64,000 bases of DNA, taken from NCBI GenBank assembly GCA_030433215.1, contig JAUIMC010000011.1, forward strand, positions 62,001 to 126,000, read 5' to 3'. How positions within the stretch are numbered: the first letter of the stretch is position 1; every line of letters starts with the position of its first letter. The DNA is from Alphaproteobacteria bacterium. Its GTDB lineage: Bacteria; Pseudomonadota; Alphaproteobacteria; Caulobacterales; Parvularculaceae. Positions 1-7,549 of this stretch are shown here, piece after piece. A model generated the notes under the pieces. The model did not search any database and was not told the DNA's origin. It saw nothing but the letters and a program-made list of their open reading frames with translations. The position numbers and the translations under genes are program-made.

Positions 1-164
1 ACAAGCCCCGCCCGGCGCAGCTTGCCGAAAAGCTGCTCCAGATAGGACAGCGAAATCCCCTGCCTCAGGGCGATATCCGAAAGGGCCACCGGCGCTTCAC
101 CGCCCGTCGCGGCGATATCGGCAAGCGCCGAAACCGCATATCTGCCTTTGGTCGTTAACTTCAC
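1..164 (-). CDS. iscR: IscR/Rrf2-family transcriptional regulator (5' part only)
   Basis: The reverse strand reads from a GTG at 164 into an N-terminus beginning [14 protein letters not shown], the signature opening of IscR/Rrf2 winged-helix regulators; the following helix-turn-helix contains [14 protein letters not shown]. About 54 residues are present and the rest, including any Fe-S cysteines, lies outside the window. An AGAAAGG ribosome site sits six bases before the GTG. In many alphaproteobacteria this gene heads the suf Fe-S assembly operon, so a suf cluster to the left is expected but cannot be seen. Rrf2 membership is certain; the IscR assignment is likely because of the first ten residues. 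Confidence 0.85.
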   Translation of the reverse strand, partial: MKLTTKGRYAVSALADIAATGGEAPVALSDIALRQGISLSYLEQLFGKLRRAGL

Positions 165-440
165 GCGTCGCCTTTCTCTGACAAGGCTTTCTCACAGGGC
201 TTTCCGGGGTTCGGCTGGCGCCGCCGTAAAAACGTGCTATACGCGCCCGCCGACCTTCCCGATGCGCAGCCGAGATAAGAATTCCGACCATTTTAGTCAA
301 CATTAGCGCCGCAGAAAACTGGCGCAAAATGGGGTTTTCAGGCCCAGGCCGGCGCATTCGGACAGGGGATTGAGTAAACCGCTGGGAATTTTCTCCCGGC
401 CCCGCAAGCCGTGAACACGCAGGGATCGAAAAGGTAGACA

Positions 441-1115
441 ATGCCAGAAGTGATTTTCGCCGGCCCGGAAGGGCGCCTGGAAGGCCGTTATCAAAAAGGG
501 AAAGGCGAAAACCCGCCGGTGGCGCTGGTCCTGCACCCGCACCCCCTTTTCGGCGGCACCATGAACAACCGCGCCACCTATGAGCTCTATCAGATGTTCG
601 TGCGCCGGGGCTTTTCGACCATGCGCTTCAATTTCCGCGGCGTCGGCCGCAGCCAGGGCGAATACGACCAGGGCCAGGGCGAACTCGCCGACGCGGCGAC
701 GGCCCTCGACTATATGCAGCAGATGAACGCCAACGCGCCTTTCAGCTGGGTCGCCGGCTTTTCCTTCGGCTCCTGGATCGCCATGCAGCTTCTGATGCGC
801 CGGCCGGAAATCGTCGGCTTCATCGCCGGCTCGACGCCCGCCAATCTCTACGATTTCTCCTTCCTCGCGCCCTGCCCGTCATCGGGCGTCGTCATTCACG
901 GCGAGAACGACAAGATCTGCGCGCCGGACGAAACCCGCAGCATGGTCGAACGCACCCGCACCCAGAAAGGGCGCAAGATCGAGTTCAAGACCGTGCCCGG
1001 GGCGGACCATTTCTTCGAGTCGCATATGGATGCGTTTATCACCACGGCGGAAGAGTATCTCGACAACCGTCTCGCCCATGACGCGCCGGAAGGCGAATTT
1101 CACGGCGACGCCTAG
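441..1115 (+). CDS. alpha/beta hydrolase
   Basis: A 224-residue cytoplasmic alpha/beta-hydrolase fold protein without signal peptide. The nucleophile elbow GFSFG places the serine at residue 108; D157 in GENDK and H190 in GADHFF complete a plausible Ser-Asp-His triad, and HPHP near residue 32 forms the oxyanion region. AAGGT precedes the ATG. It is divergent from the IscR-like gene across a 276-base gap in which I see no clear promoter. The same hydrolase type is commonly found beside suf genes in alphaproteobacteria. The substrate cannot be predicted; esterase, thioesterase and dienelactone-hydrolase-like activities are all possible. Confidence 0.85.
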   Translation: MPEVIFAGPEGRLEGRYQKGKGENPPVALVLHPHPLFGGTMNNRATYELYQMFVRRGFSTMRFNFRGVGRSQGEYDQGQGELADAATALDYMQQMNANAPFSWVAGFSFGSWIAMQLLMRRPEIVGFIAGSTPANLYDFSFLAPCPSSGVVIHGENDKICAPDETRSMVERTRTQKGRKIEFKTVPGADHFFESHMDAFITTAEEYLDNRLAHDAPEGEFHGDA

Positions 1116-1181
1116 GTCTTCTGCCGGACATTTCCCAATTTAGGACAGCAACGGCTTTTCCCGCGGCTTAACTTTTGCGTT

Positions 1182-1196
1182 GCATTATTGTAATGC
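1182..1196. promoter_or_regulatory. short perfect inverted repeat, possible operator
   Basis: GCATTA-TTG-TAATGC, six-base arms around a three-base centre, lies 25 bases before the ATG at 1221. The AT-rich palindrome stands out in GC-rich surroundings and resembles metal-regulator (Fur/Zur/Irr-like) operators in size, but it matches no consensus I can assign. Confidence 0.3.
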
Positions 1197-1220
1197 GGAA
1201 AGTCTCTCGGGGGGGAAGTC

Positions 1221-1559
1221 ATGTTGCAAACACTATTAAGGCTGCTGCCGCCGCCGCGCGGCGCGCTCGCCGTGAAACTCTCCGGGGTCAGCGGTTTTAC
1301 GGGGCGCGGTTTCATCCGCTACGCGTCGGTGGAAAACGGCGGCGTCCTTTACGTCACCCTGATCGGAATCGCCGGACGGGAAGCAGAAGTTTTCGCGGAT
1401 GGCGAATGCGCCGCACGCATCGACATTATAAATGGCCGTGCAAGCGCAATTTTCTCCTCAGCAAAGGGTGATAAATTGCCTTCCATTGAGGAGGGCGCGC
1501 ATATCGACATTCGTCAGAATGGCGACATCGTGTTGAGCGGCGTCCTGACGCGCACATAA
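1221..1559 (+). CDS. hypothetical beta-rich protein
   Basis: A 112-residue protein not assigned to a family. The ATG is preceded by a strong GGGGGGGAAG ribosome site, which supports expression. After a short proline-rich start (LLPPPRG) the sequence alternates hydrophobic and polar residues in a strand-like pattern, with short G-rich turns (GFTGRGF, GIAGREAE, NGDIVLSG), suggesting a small beta-barrel or sandwich. There is no signal peptide, membrane segment or cysteine pair; the only cysteine is in DGECAAR. A possible operator lies just upstream and a weak terminator just downstream, so it looks monocistronic. Confidence 0.6.
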   Translation: MLQTLLRLLPPPRGALAVKLSGVSGFTGRGFIRYASVENGGVLYVTLIGIAGREAEVFADGECAARIDIINGRASAIFSSAKGDKLPSIEEGAHIDIRQNGDIVLSGVLTRT

Positions 1560-1568
1560 CTCTACCCG

Positions 1569-1589
1569 ACGCATATCCGGTGCGTTTTT
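1569..1589 (+). terminator. weak intrinsic terminator
   Basis: ACGCA, seven-base loop, TGCGT followed by a T run lies ten bases after the stop of the 112-residue protein gene. The five-base stem is short, so efficiency is doubtful. Confidence 0.4.
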
Positions 1590-1631
1590 CGCATGCCATG
1601 TTATGGTGCATGCAAAAGGGGCGAGCGCGCC

Positions 1632-1769
1632 GTGGCGATCCACGAACCCGAACAGAATGAAGACGATCTGCCCGTTCCCGAAAAAAAGGAACGCCGCCTG
1701 CCGCTCGGGTGGATAACGCTTGCGGGCGGATTGCTCGCCCTTGTCGCACTGCTTGCGCTTGCCTATTAG
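1632..1769 (+). CDS. small single-pass membrane protein (45 aa)
   Basis: A 45-residue frame opens at GTG 1632. Residues 1-26 are highly charged (EPEQNEDD, PEKKERR) and are followed by one hydrophobic helix (WITLAGGLLALVALLALAY) that ends at the C-terminus. This charged-head, single-helix layout is typical of small inner-membrane proteins. A purine stretch AAAAGGGG precedes the start, though with a long spacing. It converges on accA with an 11-base gap. Function is unknown. The clean amphipathic layout makes a coding role more likely than chance, but the start codon is uncertain. Confidence 0.5.
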   Translation: MAIHEPEQNEDDLPVPEKKERRLPLGWITLAGGLLALVALLALAY

Positions 1770-1780
1770 GCGCGCCGCGC

Positions 1781-2752
1781 TTAGGCGAGGCCGGTGCGGC
1801 CGATCGACAGAAACTTTTCCCGGCGCTGACGCTTTAATTCTTCCGGCGAGAGATGTTCAAGCTCGCGGATCGCGGATTCCACCGCATCGCCGAGCCGCTC
1901 CACCGTCAGACGCGCATCGCGATGCGCCCCGCCCACAGGCTCAGGGATGATGCTGTCGACAACGCCGAGTTCAAGCAGGTCCTGAGCGGAGATGCGCATC
2001 GCCTCGGCCGCGTCCGGGGCCTTGTTTTCGCCCTTGCCGGCAGCGTCTTTCCAGAGAATGGAGGCGCAGCCTTCCGGGGAAATCACCGAATAGACCGAAT
2101 GTTCAAGCATCAAGACCTTGTTCGCCGCGGCGAGCGCCACCGCGCCGCCGGACCCACCCTCGCCGACGATCACCGAGATCAGCGGCGCGTGAAGGCCGAG
2201 ACATTTTTCCGTACACGATGCAATCGCTTCGGCCTGACCGCGCTCTTCGGCACCGCGGCCCGGATAGGCGCCGGGCGTGTCGACCAGCGTGACCACCGGC
2301 ATGTTGAAGCGCTCGGCCATGTCCATAAGCCGCATCGCCTTGCGATAGCCTTCGGGGCGCGCCATGCCGAAATTATGTTTGACGCGGCCCGCCGTGTCCG
2401 AGCCTTTTTCATGGCCGATCAGCATGATCGACCGGCCGCGCAGACGCGCCGGCCCGCCGAGAATGGCGGAGTCTTCGCCAAAGGCGCGGTCGCCGGCGAG
2501 CGGCGTGAAGTCGTCCACAAGCTGCGAGACGTAATCGGCGAAATGCGGGCGCGAGGCGTGGCGCGCGACCTGCGCCTTCTGCCAGCGCGACAGTTTCGAA
2601 TAAGCGTCGGCGAGCAGGCTGTCGGCCTTGCCTTGCAGCTTTTCGATTTCCTCATCGACATTGACGCCGGATTCGCCGTCCACCTGACGAAGGTCGGCGA
2701 TGCGGCCTTCGAGTTCGGCGATGGGTTTTTCAAAATCGAGATAAGTGCGCAT
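1781..2752 (-). CDS. accA: acetyl-CoA carboxylase carboxyltransferase subunit alpha
   Basis: AccA transfers the carboxyl group from biotin to acetyl-CoA together with AccD, in the first step of fatty acid synthesis. The 323 residues match the family from [11 protein letters not shown] at the N-terminus through the helical segment to the crotonase-like core, with VDTPGAYPG and [11 protein letters not shown] forming the carboxybiotin-binding and oxyanion region. I chose the ATG at 2752 because it gives the usual MxxYLDFE start; a TTG two codons upstream would add two residues. accB and accC lie 41 kb away in their usual aroQ context; accD is not in the window. Confidence 0.97.
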   Translation of the reverse strand: MRTYLDFEKPIAELEGRIADLRQVDGESGVNVDEEIEKLQGKADSLLADAYSKLSRWQKAQVARHASRPHFADYVSQLVDDFTPLAGDRAFGEDSAILGGPARLRGRSIMLIGHEKGSDTAGRVKHNFGMARPEGYRKAMRLMDMAERFNMPVVTLVDTPGAYPGRGAEERGQAEAIASCTEKCLGLHAPLISVIVGEGGSGGAVALAAANKVLMLEHSVYSVISPEGCASILWKDAAGKGENKAPDAAEAMRISAQDLLELGVVDSIIPEPVGGAHRDARLTVERLGDAVESAIRELEHLSPEELKRQRREKFLSIGRTGLA

Positions 2753-2756
2753 AAGC

Positions 2757-2925
2757 AAAGGACTAGGTATAAGGGACTGGGGATTAGTGGTTTAACGCTG
2801 CGGGGTTACGCTGGTCCTAATATGTAGGCGCTAACGCCGCAACCTAAAACCCCTAACCATCTCAACTCCCTAGTCCCCGTCTCCAGTCCCCGTCTCTAGT
2901 CCCAAGTCCCTAATCCCTGCTCCCC
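2757..2925. repeat. degenerate CTAGTCCC/CTAATCCC repeat array
   Basis: The accA-xerD gap is filled with imperfect units of about 13 bases such as TAGTCCCCGTCTC, CAGTCCCCGTCTC and TAGTCCCAAGTCC, ending in TAATCCCTGCTCC (2861-2925). An inverted group of the same words, read on the other strand as CTAATCCCCAGTCCC, lies at 2757-2788. The array runs into xerD, so that the last codons and stop of xerD are made of repeat sequence. It looks like a slippage-prone simple repeat, not a CRISPR array, since there are no spacers. Confidence 0.6.
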
Positions 2926-3860
2926 TTTTTCGCCAGCGGGTGCTTGGTCATGACAAGCTCGCGCAGCCGGTCCTGGGCCACATGGGTGTAGATCTGGGTG
3001 GTGGTGATGTCGGCGTGGCCGAGCATCTGCTGGACGCTGCGAAGGTCCGCCCCGCCCTCGAGCAGGTGCGTCGCGAAGGCGTGGCGCAGGACATGGGGCG
3101 AGACTTTCGCGGGCGGCACGCCGGCCGTGACGGCGAGGTCCTTCAGGATCTGGGCGAAGCGTGCGGGCGTAAGGCGGCCGGTCTTGCCCCGCGACGGGAA
3201 CAGCCAGGGGGAGCTTGCCCCTTCCTCCAGGAAGTCAGGCCGCACGCCAAGATAGGTTTCCACCGCCGCCACTGCGCGCTGGGTCAGCGGCGCGAGCCGC
3301 TCCTTGTCGCCCTTGCCGCGTACGATCAGCACGCGCTCGCCTTTCCGCAACGCGGACAGTTTGAGGCCCACAAGCTCCGAGACGCGCAGCCCCGCCGCAT
3401 AGAGCACTTCCAGCATGGCGACGAGGCGCACGCCCTTCGGTCCTTCCATTTTCTCCGCCGCCTCAAACAGCGCCGTCACTTCTTCCGGCGTCAGGACTTT
3501 CGGCAAGGGACGCCGGGTTTTCGGGCGCTCGATCGAGGCTGTCGGATTGTCGGCGCGATAGCCTTCCGCATACAGAAATTGATAGAACTGGCGCAGGGCG
3601 GATGTTTTCAGCGCCGCCGTCGACGCGGCGAGCCCCGCCTGCTCGAGCGTCTCCAGCCATGCGGCGATGTCGTCGGCGCCGGCGGTTTCCAGCGACTCGT
3701 TACGACTCGCGGCAAAGGCGGAAAAGCGCTCAAGATCGCGGCCGTAATTTTTCAGCGTGTTGGCGGCGGCGGCGCGCTCCACCGCCATCATTTCAAGAAA
3801 CGCTTCAGAAAGGCGCGTATTGGTCTCGCGAAATTTTCGAGCGGCGGCGGTCGCCGTCAT
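2910..3860 (-). CDS. xerD: tyrosine recombinase XerD
   Basis: A 316-residue site-specific recombinase for chromosome dimer resolution at dif, acting with XerC and FtsK. A SAM-like core-binding domain (about 15-105) precedes the catalytic domain. The residues R159 (GLRVSEL), K183 (RGKGDKER), H256 and R259 (HVLRH), H282 (LGHADI) and nucleophile Y291 (TQIYTHV) are all present. XerD rather than XerC is favoured by the context next to aroK-aroB, which is its usual place in alphaproteobacteria. The C-terminal GSRD and the stop codon fall in the neighbouring repeat array. Confidence 0.92.
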   Translation of the reverse strand: MTATAAARKFRETNTRLSEAFLEMMAVERAAAANTLKNYGRDLERFSAFAASRNESLETAGADDIAAWLETLEQAGLAASTAALKTSALRQFYQFLYAEGYRADNPTASIERPKTRRPLPKVLTPEEVTALFEAAEKMEGPKGVRLVAMLEVLYAAGLRVSELVGLKLSALRKGERVLIVRGKGDKERLAPLTQRAVAAVETYLGVRPDFLEEGASSPWLFPSRGKTGRLTPARFAQILKDLAVTAGVPPAKVSPHVLRHAFATHLLEGGADLRSVQQMLGHADITTTQIYTHVAQDRLRELVMTKHPLAKKGSRD

Positions 3861-3904
3861 CGCCTGGCCTTTCCAATCACATGGCCTCTCAATAAGCCGT
3901 CAGG

Positions 3905-5590
3905 TCAGTCTTTTGACGGCTTCAAACGCGGCGCGAAGCCTCTGTCTTCCGACGTCCCGCCAGCGCCTTCGCCCGCAGCGGACGCCATGGTCCCGAAGGA
4001 CGCGGCCCAGGCGCGCTCAAACACATTGCGGCGGCGCAGTTCGGGCATGCCCGCTGCGCGCAGGCTTTCGCTGACCACCACCGATTCGACTTCGCCGGGC
4101 GCGCTCGACGCGCCTGCCGACGCGGCCAGCGCCGCCAGCCCCGCCTGGCCGACCTTGTCGCCGTCAACAGCGTCGAAGGCGGCTTCGAGAATGCGCGCCG
4201 TCACCGCCGGATCGCCATGGGCGGGCAGCGCCGCGCTCTCCGGGCCCTGCTCGGACAGAAGCGAGACGCCGGCGCTGCGCGCGATGCGCGCCGCGGTTTG
4301 CGGGTCGAGCAGCGCCAGAAGATTGACCCGGTCGATAAAGGCCATGCCGAGCTCTTCCGGCAGCGCCGCGACGCTTTCATTGTCGCCGATCATCGCCGCC
4401 AGCCAGCGCCCGGCGCCGACGCTGTCGCCCGCCGCCATGCGCGCCAGCGCAAAGGCGCCGGCTTCTTCCGGCGTCACGAGCACGCCTTCCAGCGCGTTGA
4501 TGTCTTCTGCGTAAACCTGCGACAGGGCGTAAGCCTGATGGAAACTGTCCGCGCGCGACAGCGCCAGGGCGATGCGCATCGCCTTGTCGCGAACGAATTC
4601 CGGCGCAGTCATCGCGGTGATCGACTGGTAGAGCAGCGCATCTGTCAGCGGATCGTCGGGACGCTGGGCGGCGAGTTCGGTCGCCGCGCCCATATCGGAC
4701 ACTTCAAACTCGACAGCGCTGAAAAGTCCTTTGAGGGTGGCGGGCTTCAGAACGCCCATAGAGGCCGCCTGCTCCGCCGCCGCGATGCGCAGCGCCGGCG
4801 CCGCTTCGCCGTCGGCGGCGATCGCGGCGACAACCCCGCCTTCGGCCCTGGCGAGATGGCCGGGCGCGATCTCAAGGCCGGCTTCCTTGAAGGCCGCATA
4901 TTGCAGGGCGGTCTCGAGGGGCGGAATGGTCTTGGGCGGCGCCTCCGAAAGAATCGAGAAGAACAGCGACTCGTCCGAGGACGACAGCGCGCCGCGCTCG
5001 CGCAGGAGATTGACCGTCAGGTCGAAGGCGTCGATTTCCCCGGCCCGGGCATAGCAAAAAGCGCGCAGGCGCACCCAGAACAGCGCTTCGCGCCCGCCAT
5101 TGAGCGATGCGCCCCGGCGGCAGGCGGCGTCCGCCTCGCCGCCAAGAAGACTCAGGGTCGCCTCGGCTTCGGCGACATAAAGATCGCCGCGGCCGACGGT
5201 CGCAAGGCTCGCAATAGTGCGCGCCTCCTCGAGGAACCCGGCCTTGGCGAGGGCGAGCAGTTTCTTGCCGCCGAGCGAAGAGTCGGCCCCTGTCGGCTTG
5301 GCGCCTGGCGACAACAGCGTGCGGCGCATGGCGAGGCCGAGACTCGGCGAAGCCGGCCGCGACGGCGTTTGAGACAGGAGAAAATCAAGGATCTGGGGAT
5401 CGCTGCCCGACCAGAGCGTGCCCGGGAGCGCGCCTTCGGAAGGGTCGAGCTGGCCGATGGAAAAGGCGTCGGTGGGAAGCTGCGCCGTCTCAACGCTTTC
5501 GGGCGGCGCGACCTGGGCGCCGGCCAGCGTCGTGAAAAGGCCCGCAATCGCGACGCAGGCCCCGCTGAGCATGAGCTTATTGCGCCGCAT
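3905..5590 (-). CDS. periplasmic helical-repeat protein, unknown function
   Basis: A 561-residue exported protein. Residues 1-25 form a Sec signal peptide (MRRNK then a hydrophobic stretch ending LAGAQ). The mature part is Ala/Leu-rich and almost entirely helical, with TPR-like or solenoid character (runs such as AKAGFLEEARTIASLA), and ends in a low-complexity basic tail. Proteins of this layout between xerD and aroK are often labelled antifreeze-glycopeptide-related in alphaproteobacteria, a name without functional meaning. Its start ATG lies inside the stop region of the upstream 41-residue gene, so it is translationally coupled to it. Probably an envelope or cell-division accessory factor, but this is a guess. 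Confidence 0.8.
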   Translation of the reverse strand: MRRNKLMLSGACVAIAGLFTTLAGAQVAPPESVETAQLPTDAFSIGQLDPSEGALPGTLWSGSDPQILDFLLSQTPSRPASPSLGLAMRRTLLSPGAKPTGADSSLGGKKLLALAKAGFLEEARTIASLATVGRGDLYVAEAEATLSLLGGEADAACRRGASLNGGREALFWVRLRAFCYARAGEIDAFDLTVNLLRERGALSSSDESLFFSILSEAPPKTIPPLETALQYAAFKEAGLEIAPGHLARAEGGVVAAIAADGEAAPALRIAAAEQAASMGVLKPATLKGLFSAVEFEVSDMGAATELAAQRPDDPLTDALLYQSITAMTAPEFVRDKAMRIALALSRADSFHQAYALSQVYAEDINALEGVLVTPEEAGAFALARMAAGDSVGAGRWLAAMIGDNESVAALPEELGMAFIDRVNLLALLDPQTAARIARSAGVSLLSEQGPESAALPAHGDPAVTARILEAAFDAVDGDKVGQAGLAALAASAGASSAPGEVESVVVSESLRAAGMPELRRRNVFERAWAASFGTMASAAGEGAGGTSEDRGFAPRLKPSKD

Positions 5591-5702
5591 TGTTCGCTTC
5601 CACTTCTATCTCGCGCAGGTCCGGCTCCATCATCTGCCCATAGACGAAGAGGCCGATCAGGCCCGCCACTGCCAAAAGCGCAATCACCGCTATAAATCGC
5701 AC
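5577..5702 (-). CDS. small membrane protein coupled to the downstream exported protein
   Basis: A 41-residue frame from GTG 5702, preceded by a near-perfect GGAGGAGGAG ribosome site seven bases upstream. The protein has one hydrophobic helix (FIAVIALLAVAGLIGLFVY) near the N-terminus followed by an acidic tail (EPDLREIEVEAN). Its last 14 bases overlap the first codons of the 561-residue exported protein in another frame, an arrangement typical of translational coupling. The two probably form an envelope complex or share dosage control. It is divergent from aroK, with about 144 bases between the two starts. No family is recognised. Confidence 0.72.
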   Translation of the reverse strand: MRFIAVIALLAVAGLIGLFVYGQMMEPDLREIEVEANNAAQ

Positions 5703-5846
5703 GCCGCCGCTCCTCCTCCGCCGCTTCACGCTCGCGGCCGGACCCCTCGCTTGCCCGCTGCGGCGGCGCCCTGTCGCCTTGCACTTCCCTGATAAAACAA
5801 GGTTTCTGCTGGCATCGCGCCGCCCGCTCCCCTACATCTAGCCGCC

Positions 5847-6425
5847 ATGGGGCAACCACGTAAACACCCAAAGCTGGAATGCGAACGCGCCGTCGTGCTT
5901 GTGGGCATGATGGGAGCCGGCAAAACCACCGTGGGGCGGCGTCTGGCCATGCGCCTCGACCTGCCTTTTTACGATGCGGATCAGGAGATTGAGAAAGCCT
6001 CGAGCATGAGCGTTTCCGACCTTTTCGCCGCCCATGGCGAGAAAAGCTTCCGCGAGGGCGAGGCGCGGGTGATTCGCCGCCTGCTCGAAGGCCCGCCCCA
6101 TGTGCTGGCCACCGGCGGCGGCGCCGTCACCCACCCCGACACACGCACGCTGATCAAGGAACGGGCGGTTTCCATCTGGATCAAGGCCGATCTCGACACC
6201 ATTGTCGCCCGCGCCACAAAGCGCAACACGCGCCCCCTCCTTCAGAACGGCGACCCCAGAGGCACGCTCGAAAGGCTGATCGAGGAACGAAAGCCCTATT
6301 ACGAAGCGGCCGACATTCATGTGGAAAGCCAGTCCGGCCCGCACAGCAACACGGTCGATCTTATCATCGACGCCCTCGAAGCCCGGCCCGATCTCCTGAC
6401 GGCGGTGAAGGACAACGCGCAATGA
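5847..6425 (+). CDS. aroK: shikimate kinase
   Basis: Phosphorylates shikimate at the 3-hydroxyl using ATP, in aromatic amino acid synthesis. The 192-residue protein has the Walker A loop GMMGAGKTT (20-28), the Mg/shikimate-binding DADQEIE, FRE, the TGGGAV loop and NTRPLL in the lid. It begins with a short basic extension before the usual core. Its stop overlaps the aroB start by four bases (ATGA), so the two are one operon, the usual alphaproteobacterial aroKB pair. Confidence 0.96.
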   Translation: MGQPRKHPKLECERAVVLVGMMGAGKTTVGRRLAMRLDLPFYDADQEIEKASSMSVSDLFAAHGEKSFREGEARVIRRLLEGPPHVLATGGGAVTHPDTRTLIKERAVSIWIKADLDTIVARATKRNTRPLLQNGDPRGTLERLIEERKPYYEAADIHVESQSGPHSNTVDLIIDALEARPDLLTAVKDNAQ

Positions 6426-7531
6426 CCCCGGAAACCGTCCGCGTCCCGCTTGGCGCGCGATCCTACGACATCAAGATCGGCGGCGGCCTTCTCGACAAGG
6501 CGGGCGAGCTTATCGCGCCGCTCCTGAAACGCGCGCGCGTCGCCGTCGTCACGGACGAGCATGTCATGGCGGCGCAAGGGGAGCGGTTGAAAGCCGGGCT
6601 TGCAACCGGCGGGGTCGAAGCAGATTTCATCACGCTGAAACCCGGCGAAGCCACGAAGTCCTTCTCCGAACTTCAAGCCCTGACCGGCCGCCTGCTCGAT
6701 CTCGGGATCGAGCGCGACGACATGGTGCTGGCTTTCGGCGGCGGGGTTATCGGCGACCTTACAGGGTTCGCCTGCTCGGTCCTGCGGCGCGGCTGCCGCT
6801 TCGCGCAACTGCCGACAACCCTCCTCGCACAGGTCGACAGCGCCGTCGGCGGCAAGACGGCGATCAACGTCCCTCAGGGCAAGAATCTGGTCGGCGCCTT
6901 TTATCAGCCCGCCCTCGTCATCGCCGATATCGATGCGCTCGCCACCCTCCCGCCGCGCGAATTGCGCGCCGGCTACGCCGAAATCGTCAAATACGGCCTC
7001 ATCGCGGACGCTGCGTTCTTTGAGTGGTGCGAGCAAAATGGACGAGCCCTCCTCGAAGGCGACGCCGGCGCCCGCGCGCAAGCGGTGAAAGTCTCCTGCG
7101 AGGCAAAAGCCGCCATCGTCAGCGCAGACGAGCATGAAAAAGGCAAGCGCGCCCTCCTCAATCTCGGCCACACATTCGGGCACGCTTTCGAGGCGCATTT
7201 CGGTTATTCCGACAAGCTCCTGCATGGCGAGGGCGTGGCGCTGGGGATGGCCCTCGCCTATGACTATTCCGTCCGGCTCGGCCATTGTCCGGACGAGGAC
7301 GCGGAGCGGGTGAAGGCGCATATCGCCGCGTCAGGTCTTCCGGCCGGGATTGCCGACCTCAAGACCCAGATTCCCGCCGACACGCTCGTTCACTACATGA
7401 TGCAAGATAAAAAAGTTGAGCAGGGCAAGCTGACCCTGATACTCGCCCGATCCATCGGCGACGCCTTCATTTCAAAAGATGCGCAAGCGCAGGACGTCGC
7501 CGCCTTCCTGAAGGAGAAGACCGGCCGCTAG
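6422..7531 (+). CDS. aroB: 3-dehydroquinate synthase
   Basis: Converts DAHP to 3-dehydroquinate with NAD+ and a divalent metal, second step of the shikimate pathway. The 369 residues include the NAD-binding FGGGVIGDLTGF, the substrate-binding QVDSAVGGKTAIN and PQGKNLVGAF, and the metal ligands in YAEIVKYG, LNLGHTFGHAFE and LLHGEG. Length is normal. It overlaps aroK by four bases; the third shikimate enzyme, AroQ, lies at 43 kb. Confidence 0.97.
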   Translation: MTPETVRVPLGARSYDIKIGGGLLDKAGELIAPLLKRARVAVVTDEHVMAAQGERLKAGLATGGVEADFITLKPGEATKSFSELQALTGRLLDLGIERDDMVLAFGGGVIGDLTGFACSVLRRGCRFAQLPTTLLAQVDSAVGGKTAINVPQGKNLVGAFYQPALVIADIDALATLPPRELRAGYAEIVKYGLIADAAFFEWCEQNGRALLEGDAGARAQAVKVSCEAKAAIVSADEHEKGKRALLNLGHTFGHAFEAHFGYSDKLLHGEGVALGMALAYDYSVRLGHCPDEDAERVKAHIAASGLPAGIADLKTQIPADTLVHYMMQDKKVEQGKLTLILARSIGDAFISKDAQAQDVAAFLKEKTGR

Positions 7532-7549
7532 GCCGGCGGAACCAGCCCC

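Noticed and set aside
2861-2925. Regular repeats considered as a CRISPR array
   Set aside because: The units are contiguous and degenerate, without unique spacers, and there are no cas genes.
2940-4514. Long open frame on the forward strand opposite xerD and the exported protein
   Set aside because: It is a high-GC mirror frame rich in Arg and Gly, opposite two well-supported genes, with no family resemblance.
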